DNA from: Bacillota bacterium
GTDB taxonomy: Bacteria > Vulcanimicrobiota > JAMDEM01
Assembly: GCA_023486985.1 (NCBI GenBank)
Contig: JAMDEM010000062.1
Coordinates: 1 to 12,707, forward strand
Direction of reading: 5' to 3'
DNA length: 12,707 bases
The position numbers were made by a program, and so were the translations under genes. Positions 1 to 5,432 of the stretch are shown piece by piece (position 1 is the stretch's first letter; each line of letters opens with the position of its first letter). The notes beneath the pieces were generated by a model that was not told the origin of the DNA, made no database searches, and saw only the letters and a program-made list of their open reading frames with translations.

Positions 1-210
1 GAAGCCATAAAAGAAACTTTTGATGACCGGGGGAGGCTGATTCACGCCTGCCTTGCGAACGGGAGCTGCCGGAAATACTCTTACGCCAGTAAGGGCATGA
101 AGGTCCGCTGTTACAGCTCACGGATAAGAATTTTGATTTTGGCATTTTTGAGAGAAACAGTTTTAGGAGATGTGAAAGTAAATTTTTTGAGAAAATTTTC
201 AAATATTTGA
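1..210 (+). other. Open reading frame entering from the left edge, coding status unclear
   Basis: A frame open from the first base runs 69 codons to TGA at 208-210; its start would lie outside the window. I recognise no family. It has a few cysteines (around codons 17, 23 and 37) and ends in a hydrophobic IRILILAF stretch. Its last third lies inside the diverged repeat at 122-246, and in the second repeat copy the same IRILILAF peptide ends another doubtful frame, so this tail is repeat-derived. It may be the 3' end of a real gene or transposon fragment, or simply an open frame by chance. Confidence 0.2.
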
Positions 211-246
211 GCGGATAATCATAAGAATTTTGGGTTAGGGAGGAGA
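122..246 (+). repeat. Diverged direct repeat, copy 1
   Basis: Its first 22 bases (122-143) are identical to 2734-2755. The similarity continues with gaps to a GGGAGGAGA-like end near 246. The sequences upstream of the two copies are unrelated, so the left edge is sharp. The right edge is fuzzy. Shared blocks after the identical part include AAAGTAAATTTT, AGAAAATTT and an AT-rich ATCATAA stretch. Copy 1 has an extra T in the AGAAAATTTT run relative to copy 2. Confidence 0.7.
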
Positions 247-340
247 TAAGACTGCAGGAGGCAGGAGCCGCCGGGTTCTGAGTCGTTTCAGGTAAAACTA
301 CAACTAAGCCTGCCCTCTCATTTTTAAGAGTAAGATAGGC
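211..340. other. Intergenic region downstream of the transposase gene
   Basis: This stretch lies between the left repeat and the transposase stop codon. It has a purine-rich section (about 235-275) and no convincing gene or terminator. An IS91-type 3' end (oriIS) would be expected somewhere here because the transposase reads leftward. A GTTC at 274-277 (GAAC on the minus strand) is compatible with the known IS91 target preference, but a tetranucleotide is too short to fix the boundary. Confidence 0.3.
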
Positions 341-1660
341 TCAGGCAGCGGAATCTTCAATGGGATCTTTACAATAGAAATCCCAGGATGTGTCCCCATC
401 GTAATGGCAATCTTCAAAGATGAAGTCTTTCTTCTTCGGGGGCGGCCGGCAGGGAACTTTCCAGAGTTTGAGATGAACCAGAATTTTTCTGATTACCTGA
501 GGGTCATGAATGAAGCCTGCAATCTGCATCTTTTGAGAGCATCTGGGGCAGATGAGGGGATCTTTATTCCATATCTTTTTTATAAAGTGTGCCCAGCGCA
601 GCCTGCATTCCTTTGAGGATGAAGAAGGTTCAAATTTGCTGGAATCTGATTTACATGCTTCTTCCTTTTTCTTTATTCCACGGCTCTTTTTTGACCAGTG
701 CCCATAGTAGATTATGCGGTGTTCTCCTTTATTTGGGATATGGGATGTTGCCAGGGCGAGAAAATCAAGAGCATCATAAACATTTTTCTCACCATTTCGG
801 GAGCCGTAAATGACTTTGCCTACCTCAGGCAGATAGGTCATCTTTTCCAGAGATACGGGAGAGTGCATCAGGTATCGTGCTGTTCGCTCTCTGTCTTCAC
901 TGTCTTCTACTGGAAGGAGTTTTCCCAGATGAATGTTGAAGCCGGAGTGATTCCAGTTCAGCAATTTCTCGACCATAAGTTCGGTGATTTTTTCCTCTTC
1001 CAGCATCATCTTCAGAACCTTATGACGGAAGAGTTCTTCTATCTTCTTTTCGTCCAGAATATAGGGCAAAAGATGGAAAGTCTTCTTCTTATTATCAAAG
1101 CATCCATTGGTCAAAAGAGCGTGAAGGTGGGGATGATGATTCAAGATTTTTCCCCCGGAGTGGATTGCTACAATCATTCCAGGGGCAGCTTTATCATCCC
1201 CTGTGGCTGCTTGAAATAAATCGCTGATAGTTTCATAAGCACAGCGGCTCAACTTTAGATAAAGCCGGTGATGGTATCTGAAATATGGTCGCAGCATCTT
1301 TGGAATGGTAAAAGTACAGGTTCTTATGGGAACATCATGCAGGATTTCATCCAGAATCCACTCTGCGAATTCCAGCGCCCGGCGCTGATTGCATGAAGGA
1401 CAAAAGATCCTGGTCTTACAGGAGAAGGCTAAGAGGTACTCATGGCTGCAATTATCACAGCGGATACGGGCGAATCCCTGCTGCAGGATTCCGCAATTCA
1501 GGAATTTATATACCACATCCTGAACCATCTGGCGCCGGTATCCATATTTTTCCTCGTATTGCTCATCATATATTCGCTGGAAATCCTCGAAATAATCATC
1601 GCATATCTGATAAAGGGGTGAGCCGCGTGGATTTCTGGAACTATAAACCTCTTCAGGCAA
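341..1660 (-). CDS. IS91-family transposase (HUH/Y1 type)
   Basis: This 439-residue protein has the IS91/IS801 layout. An N-terminal zinc-binding region carries Cys68, Cys71, Cys81, Cys87 and Cys90 (CDNC ... CPSC). The HUH metal-binding motif follows in HHPHLH (175-180). A candidate catalytic tyrosine is Tyr263 in ARYLMHSP, and a second CPRC zinc knuckle is at 371-374 before the usual tail (AGFIHDP, then IRKILVHLKLW). Family members transpose by rolling-circle replication using a tyrosine-DNA intermediate, without terminal inverted repeats or target duplication. The start is TTG at 1658-1660, preceded by AAAGGA at 1668-1673 with 7 nt spacing. Length is within the usual range and there is no internal stop, so the gene looks intact. 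It lies in a tandem minus-strand block downstream of a toxin-antitoxin pair. Confidence 0.93.
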   Translation of the reverse strand: MPEEVYSSRNPRGSPLYQICDDYFEDFQRIYDEQYEEKYGYRRQMVQDVVYKFLNCGILQQGFARIRCDNCSHEYLLAFSCKTRIFCPSCNQRRALEFAEWILDEILHDVPIRTCTFTIPKMLRPYFRYHHRLYLKLSRCAYETISDLFQAATGDDKAAPGMIVAIHSGGKILNHHPHLHALLTNGCFDNKKKTFHLLPYILDEKKIEELFRHKVLKMMLEEEKITELMVEKLLNWNHSGFNIHLGKLLPVEDSEDRERTARYLMHSPVSLEKMTYLPEVGKVIYGSRNGEKNVYDALDFLALATSHIPNKGEHRIIYYGHWSKKSRGIKKKEEACKSDSSKFEPSSSSKECRLRWAHFIKKIWNKDPLICPRCSQKMQIAGFIHDPQVIRKILVHLKLWKVPCRPPPKKKDFIFEDCHYDGDTSWDFYCKDPIEDSAA

Positions 1661-1912
1661 ACTGTAATCCTTTCAATGAATTTTTCAGGGGTATTAAAAC
1701 TTTCAGGGATACAGAAGAGAGGGAAAAATTCCCGCATGGTTCGATGAGGTATAATGGTCTGAAAACTTGAAAAACAGGTGATCGCTGTTCATCTGTTCAA
1801 TACTCTACTGCCAAAATCTGCCACTTGAGTTGTTATGGCGCAAGCAAAATGAGCCAGCCAGGGAACTTGAAAATGGGCCACCCTGCCCACCGGCTCTAAC
1901 ATAAGCTCTCAC
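1661..1912. other. Non-coding stretch between transposase and toxin gene
   Basis: I see no gene here. The stretch should contain the transposase promoter and the upstream (terIS) end of the IS91-type element, but no clear minus-strand -35/-10 pair stands out. It carries the three AAAATNNGCCA motifs annotated separately. A TATAAT at 1750-1755 on the plus strand has no matching -35 and no plus-strand gene after it. Confidence 0.4.
1813..1880 (+). repeat. Three spaced copies of an AAAATNNGCCA motif
   Basis: AAAATCTGCCA (1813-1823), AAAATGAGCCA (1846-1856) and AAAATGGGCCA (1870-1880) are in the same orientation at start-to-start spacings of 33 and 24 bp. Repeats built around TGGCNCA/GCCA are known at the multi-repeat ends of IS21-type elements, where the transposase binds. 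This could be a leftover end of another insertion sequence or a protein-binding array. The assignment is inference; the repetition is visible. Confidence 0.45.
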
Positions 1913-1938
1913 AATAAAAAAAGATCAATGATTGATCT
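1913..1938 (-). terminator. Rho-independent terminator of the DUF433/DUF5615 operon
   Basis: On the minus strand AGATCAAT, one base, then ATTGATCT (plus positions 1938-1922) form an inverted repeat that starts 3 nt after the toxin TAG. A run of Ts follows (plus-strand A-run around 1916-1922). The folded stem is probably 6 bp with a 5-nt loop and is AT-rich, so termination may be weak. Confidence 0.6.
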
Positions 1939-1941
1939 ATG

Positions 1942-2319
1942 CTATGTGTCTCCTTTTTTGCCTATGGGGAGAAGGCGTACTCGAATACGGTTTTCTCCAA
2001 ATACAGCAATGCAACCTTGCTTAAGAGACCTTTGGATACTCGGCAAGTTAGAGATTAGAAGCTGCACTTGCTTGTGTGGACTTGAAAAGCGCCGGAAGAG
2101 AATAACAGAAGGTTTGCTTTTTTGATACAGTGCTAAAATTGTGCCAAAGTCAGTATCGGCTGAGACAAGAACACGATTTTCTTTAATAGCCAGTTTAAAG
2201 ATTTCATAATCGCTTGACCTTTGCATATCATAATCACGTACATGTGTAGCGTCATAGCCATTTTTACACAAGCCATGTGCTACTAACGGGGAAAGTGCAT
2301 TATCTATCAAAAATTTCAT
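1942..2319 (-). CDS. DUF5615 PIN-like protein, probable VapC-type toxin
   Basis: This is a 125-residue protein of the DUF5615 (Mut7-C/PIN-like) family, presumed to be an RNase. The N-terminus MKFLIDNALSP holds the first acidic residue (Asp6) of the PIN-like metal site. SSDYEIFKLA (35-44) and VSADTDFG (52-59, Asp55 and Asp57) match the other conserved acidic positions. In many family members the first motif reads LxDENLSP; here it is LIDNALSP, but the key aspartate is kept. Start ATG (2317-2319) overlaps the stop of the upstream DUF433 gene by 4 nt (ATGA), so the two are probably translationally coupled. A terminator follows the stop. Toxin function is inferred from family and operon; no target can be read from the sequence. 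Confidence 0.85.
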   Translation of the reverse strand: MKFLIDNALSPLVAHGLCKNGYDATHVRDYDMQRSSDYEIFKLAIKENRVLVSADTDFGTILALYQKSKPSVILFRRFSSPHKQVQLLISNLPSIQRSLKQGCIAVFGENRIRVRLLPIGKKGDT

Positions 2320-2546
2320 GCGCTTTTCAATAAGGGGAGCACACGTTCGCGTACAGCTTCTGCTGCGTAGCGGATTGCTTCTCGAATATCTCCGGGTTCA
2401 AGATCTGGGAATGCTTCTAAAATTTTTTGTTCGCTCATGCCGTCAGCAATCATGCCAAGAATTGCAGCTACTGGGATACGCAGACCTCTAATGCAAGGCA
2501 CGCCTCCCATCTTATTTGGCTCCACGGTTATTCGCTTAAACTTCAT
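2316..2546 (-). CDS. DUF433 protein, probable VapB-type antitoxin
   Basis: The 76 residues match the DUF433 family, whose solved members are antitoxins (VapB45-like) with a helix-turn-helix fold. The conserved core is visible: ITVEPNKMGGVPCIRGLRIPV (6-26), the helical GMSEQKILEAFPDLEPGDI (36-54) and REAIRYAAE (55-63). It is the first gene of a two-gene operon with the DUF5615 toxin, overlapping it by 4 nt. The ATG start has GGCAGG (plus positions 2555-2560) 8 nt upstream as a modest ribosome-binding site, and a strong promoter lies about 75 nt upstream. As in other VapBC systems, the antitoxin would be expected to neutralise the toxin and repress this promoter. No operator was proven. Confidence 0.87.
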   Translation of the reverse strand: MKFKRITVEPNKMGGVPCIRGLRIPVAAILGMIADGMSEQKILEAFPDLEPGDIREAIRYAAEAVRERVLPLLKSA

Positions 2547-2620
2547 TTTGTAAACCTGCCTTATTAATTAGGATGTCATTTTATGTCTTTTAAGAAAATA
2601 AACATTTCAAACCTTCTTAC

Positions 2621-2648
2621 ATTATATCAGAAAATGGCGGTGAATCAA
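2621..2648 (-). promoter_or_regulatory. Promoter of the DUF433/DUF5615 operon
   Basis: Read on the minus strand there is a perfect TATAAT (plus 2626-2621) with an upstream TG to give an extended -10 (TGATATAAT). TTGATT (plus 2648-2643) lies 16 bp further upstream as a -35. Transcription would start near 2614, leaving a leader of about 70 nt before the antitoxin ATG. Confidence 0.65.
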
Positions 2649-2733
2649 GAGGAATTTGGATTATTTTGCACTGCTGTTACCGAGCCGGACAACACATCTG
2701 GCGTATGGAATGGGACAAATAATGAGTGGGAAG

Positions 2734-2862
2734 GGATAAGAATTTTGATTTTGGCTTTTATGAAAAATAACGGTACCAGTGAATAGGAAAGTAAATTTTA
2801 TAAGAAAATTTCAGATGCTTGAGTGGCTGATCATAAATTTTTAGGTTCTGATGTAGGGGAGA
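2734..2862 (+). repeat. Diverged direct repeat, copy 2
   Basis: Partner of the repeat at 122-246, in the same orientation. The first 22 bases are identical and the rest aligns with small gaps. The two copies enclose the transposase gene and the toxin-antitoxin pair. Translated in shifted frames, both copies give similar short peptides (IRILILAF; KVNF[LI]RKF), which may mean a decayed coding tail or may only reflect nucleotide similarity. Confidence 0.7.
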
Positions 2863-2873
2863 ACGGGTGAAAG

Positions 2874-2895
2874 TGTCATGGGGCGCCCCATGACA
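2874..2895. repeat. Perfect 22-bp palindrome
   Basis: The arms TGTCATGGGGC and GCCCCATGACA are exact reverse complements with no spacer. The palindrome lies 29 bp upstream of the -35 box of the HD-GYP promoter. No T-run follows, so it is not a standard terminator. A dimeric-regulator operator or a dispersed palindromic element are the two main readings. Confidence 0.75.
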
Positions 2896-2924
2896 GGGAG
2901 GTCGTGGGTTAAATTTCCGCAGTG

Positions 2925-2953
2925 TTTACACTTGTCTAAAATGTAGTGATAAT
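2925..2953 (+). promoter_or_regulatory. Promoter of the HD-GYP gene
   Basis: TTTACA (2925-2930) and GATAAT (2948-2953) are separated by 17 bp, the optimal sigma-70 spacing. Transcription would begin near 2960. This lies downstream of the GTG at 2946 and upstream of the ATG at 2988, which argues for the ATG start. Confidence 0.7.
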
Positions 2954-2987
2954 ATACTTGGCAGGGGATCTGAAAGGGTGTTCAGCA

Positions 2988-3653
2988 ATGGACAAGAAGG
3001 GACTTGAGAAGAAACTCAGGGAACTAATCAGATCCAACGATCAGCTAAGATCGCAGTTAAAAAAAGCGCACGATGAAATCATCTATACATGGGAAAAGGC
3101 TCTTTATTCCAAGGACCGGTACACCGACAGCCACGTTGAAAGAACCGCGCGGTATGCTTTAATTATCTCCTCCGAACTTGACTTGCAGTCCCAGGAAAGA
3201 ATAAATTATTATTCTGTTCTGCTTCACGACATAGGCAAAGTGGAACTTCCGGAAAATCTTCTTAACAAGCCCGGCAAGCTTACTCTTGATGAATATGAGA
3301 TTATCAAGAGCCATACGAGGCTGGGGGTAAAACTTCTTGCTCCTCTTAAATTCATGAAGGATGCTCTGTCCGGCATAAATCATCATCATGAAAGATGGGA
3401 CGGAAAGGGATACCCTGATGGATTAAAGGGAGTAGATATCCCTTTATCGGCAAGGATTCTGGCTATTGCCGATGCTTTTGATGCAATGACTACCGACAGG
3501 CCCTACAGAAAGGCTGTTTCAATTGAAATAGCCCGTGATGAAATTGTGCGGTGTGCCGGAAGCCAGTTTGACCCCATGCTTGTTGATGCTTTCATAAAGG
3601 CATGGGATTTTATTGCAGAGATTCAAAAGGGAAGGAAAGCAGTTGCTGCGTGA
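2988..3653 (+). CDS. Stand-alone HD-GYP domain protein, probable cyclic-di-GMP phosphodiesterase
   Basis: With the ATG at 2988 the protein has 221 residues. A charged, probably coiled-coil N-terminus (2-35) precedes an HD-GYP domain. Visible signature residues are HDIGK (80-84), SHTRLG (108-113), NHHHERWDGKGYP (131-143, the HHExxDGxGYP motif) and AIADAFDAMTTDRPYR (159-174). All expected metal and substrate residues appear intact. The family hydrolyses cyclic di-GMP, usually to pGpG or GMP. No receiver or membrane domain is fused, so it should be cytosolic. The open frame extends up to a GTG at 2946, but the promoter -10 overlaps that codon, and GAAAGGG at 2972-2978 lies 9 nt before the ATG. 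It is separated from the downstream cyclase gene by a terminator. Confidence 0.92.
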   Translation: MDKKGLEKKLRELIRSNDQLRSQLKKAHDEIIYTWEKALYSKDRYTDSHVERTARYALIISSELDLQSQERINYYSVLLHDIGKVELPENLLNKPGKLTLDEYEIIKSHTRLGVKLLAPLKFMKDALSGINHHHERWDGKGYPDGLKGVDIPLSARILAIADAFDAMTTDRPYRKAVSIEIARDEIVRCAGSQFDPMLVDAFIKAWDFIAEIQKGRKAVAA

Positions 3654-3670
3654 GCTGGTTTAACCCCCCA

Positions 3671-3689
3671 CCCCCTTTACCAAAGGGGG
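3671..3689. repeat. Perfect GC-rich hairpin after the HD-GYP gene
   Basis: CCCCCTTT and AAAGGGGG are perfect complements around a 3-nt ACC loop. It begins 17 nt after the HD-GYP stop codon. No T-run follows, so it may protect the mRNA 3' end, slow polymerase, or belong to a dispersed C-rich/G-rich palindrome class. Confidence 0.65.
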
Positions 3690-3762
3690 TATGGGATTGG
3701 TTGCAAAAAAATCTGTAGAGCCCCGGTTTATCCCGGCCCGGCTTGCTCAAGCTTAATAAATC

Positions 3763-3793
3763 AAACCCCTGCAAAGGGTTTTTCTTTTTTTTT
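3763..3793 (+). terminator. Rho-independent terminator between HD-GYP and GGDEF genes
   Basis: AAACCC (3763-3768) pairs with GGGTTT (3776-3781) around a 7-nt loop and runs into a nearly pure T tract to 3793. It separates the HD-GYP transcript from the cyclase operon, whose promoter should lie in the AT-rich stretch 3794-3866. No clear -35/-10 pair is visible there. Confidence 0.7.
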
Positions 3794-3881
3794 AAGGGAA
3801 TATATATATATAGGAAAAGGTTTTTTATCAGTTTACAAGAATAAATAATAATTGTTTCAATTGATTGAGAGGGCGTGATTT

Positions 3882-5411
3882 ATGGAGTCCAGGTCGGCAA
3901 AAAGTTATAACAAAATTCTGATATTATTCCGGTGGGTTCTTTTTGTATATTATGCAATCGAAATACTGTTTACCGGGCACGACGGAGGGGGCGGAAGGAG
4001 TATACCATTCTCCCCGGAATATCTGCTGGCGGGCGTCGGAGTTTTATACATAATAAACACAATTATTGCAATGTTCTCCGGTGACCGTCCCCTCCAGACA
4101 TATATTGTAATTCTGCTGGATTTTCTGGCAGCCTTTGCCCTGGTGGCTAAATTTGGAACCGCGACTTTGTCTGTTGCATTTCTTCTCCCGATTCTTAAAG
4201 CGGGCCACAGGGGCACAACTTTAAGCATTATTATGGCAGTTCTGTCGGCAGTGCTTTTTGCAGTGGCAAAGGTTTTTCCCGAGACGATGTCCGGCAAAGC
4301 TGTAGAGTTGAATTTCTTTATAAGCGCCGGATTTTTATATGTTCTTGTATTCTTTATTTTTGCCGTTCTTGTATCATATGTTTATGAAATTTCAAGAAAG
4401 CAGGAGTACAGGACTAATGCTCTCCTTTCAATAATAGAAGCAAGCCAGGAACTCGGCTCCACCAGCAGTCTGGAGAAGGTCATGGCTTCGGTGGTTTCCA
4501 TAATTCAATCGTTGTTTAAGTGCAACACCTGCATTATTTATCAGAGGGATGATGAAGACCCCGAGCACCCGCTTTTGAGAGTGAAGTTTTCCTCAACTTC
4601 CTATCCCCAGGCATTTTCCGATTTCAATCCTGATGCCGTTACCTCATATATAGGCAAAGCCGTGAAGGAGAAGAAGGGAATAATAATAGCCGACCACTAT
4701 TCCGATGCAGCCGAGGATATAGTGCCAAAGAATAAAGCCTTCAGTTCAATGATGGTTGTTCCCCTGATATTTGAAAATCAGGCAATGGGAGCGATTCTTA
4801 TTGCTTTCAGCGCTCCCGGAATTTATACGGAAGAAAATCTCAAGCTTTTCACCCTGCTGGGAAGCCAGGTTGCTCTTGCCATGAGAAATGTCCAGCTTCA
4901 TGAAGCAACCATTACTCTTGCCATTACTGATTCTTTAAGCGGCATGTTTACCCACGGGTATTTCCAGGAGCATCTGGCAAAGGAAATAGTAAAAGCCAAA
5001 TACGCCAACCAGCCTATTTCCACGATGATTCTTGATGTTGATTTCTTTAAAAAGGTCAATGACACTTACGGCCACCCGCAGGGCGATGCGCTGCTAAAGC
5101 AGCTTGGCGCCCTGATAAAATCTGTGGTGAGACCCTCTGATGTCATAGCCCGCTACGGCGGCGATGAGTTTACCGTAACAATGCATAACACTAACAGAAT
5201 CGGCGCTGTCCTTATTGCTGAGAAAATAAGGCAGGCAGTGGAAGAATATGAGTTTGTTCTTGGAAGCCAGATAGTGCATATTTCCCTAAGCGGCGGAGTT
5301 GCCAGTTTTCCCGAAGATGCCGAAACAAAGAAAGAACTGGTGGAAAAAGCAGACCAGGCTTTATATGAAGCAAAGCATAAAGGAAGAAACAAGATTTGTT
5401 TTGCTGCTTGA
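3882..5411 (+). CDS. Membrane-anchored GAF-GGDEF diguanylate cyclase
   Basis: This 509-residue protein begins with about five to six hydrophobic segments (roughly 11-30, 47-65, 73-105, 112-130, 143-168). A linker and a GAF-like sensor domain follow (about 180-340). The C-terminal GGDEF domain spans about 345-507. LDVDFFKKVND (384-394) and RYGGDEF (424-430) are intact, so it should make cyclic di-GMP from two GTP. RPSD (417-420) lies five residues before GGDEF and matches the RxxD inhibitory I-site, implying product feedback. The N-terminal module resembles an integral-membrane sensor but I cannot name its type or ligand. GAGAGGG at 3867-3873 sits 8 nt before the ATG. It precedes mutL by 21 nt and is probably the first gene of that operon. 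Confidence 0.93.
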   Translation: MESRSAKSYNKILILFRWVLFVYYAIEILFTGHDGGGGRSIPFSPEYLLAGVGVLYIINTIIAMFSGDRPLQTYIVILLDFLAAFALVAKFGTATLSVAFLLPILKAGHRGTTLSIIMAVLSAVLFAVAKVFPETMSGKAVELNFFISAGFLYVLVFFIFAVLVSYVYEISRKQEYRTNALLSIIEASQELGSTSSLEKVMASVVSIIQSLFKCNTCIIYQRDDEDPEHPLLRVKFSSTSYPQAFSDFNPDAVTSYIGKAVKEKKGIIIADHYSDAAEDIVPKNKAFSSMMVVPLIFENQAMGAILIAFSAPGIYTEENLKLFTLLGSQVALAMRNVQLHEATITLAITDSLSGMFTHGYFQEHLAKEIVKAKYANQPISTMILDVDFFKKVNDTYGHPQGDALLKQLGALIKSVVRPSDVIARYGGDEFTVTMHNTNRIGAVLIAEKIRQAVEEYEFVLGSQIVHISLSGGVASFPEDAETKKELVEKADQALYEAKHKGRNKICFAA

Positions 5412-5432
5412 TGATGCCGCGGAGGTTTATAG

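Larger units (their letters stand above)
2547..2945. other. Intergenic region between the divergent toxin-antitoxin operon and the HD-GYP gene
   Basis: This roughly 400-bp gap carries the minus-strand toxin-antitoxin promoter, repeat copy 2, the 22-bp palindrome and the -35 element of the rightward HD-GYP promoter. A 67-codon plus-strand frame at 2583-2786 is probably not a gene. It contains the opposing promoter, has no clear ribosome-binding site, and its C-terminus is repeat sequence. Confidence 0.6.

Noticed and set aside
274..277. GTTC/GAAC tetranucleotide as the IS91 oriIS insertion site
   Set aside because: It fits the known target preference, but a 4-bp match occurs by chance and no oriIS hairpin was convincing, so no element boundary is claimed.
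404..1219. Several plus-strand open frames of 70-173 codons
   Set aside because: They lie antisense to the intact IS91-type transposase, match no family and have no ribosome-binding sites; they are shadows.
1498..1737. Minus-strand frame upstream of and overlapping the transposase start
   Set aside because: It is in a different frame from the transposase, shows no domain, and the transposase TTG has its own ribosome-binding site.
1750..1755. TATAAT on the plus strand
   Set aside because: No -35 at a suitable distance and no plus-strand gene downstream.
2583..2786. 67-codon plus-strand frame between the toxin-antitoxin operon and the HD-GYP gene
   Set aside because: It contains the minus-strand promoter, ends inside the repeat, and lacks a clear ribosome-binding site and any family match.
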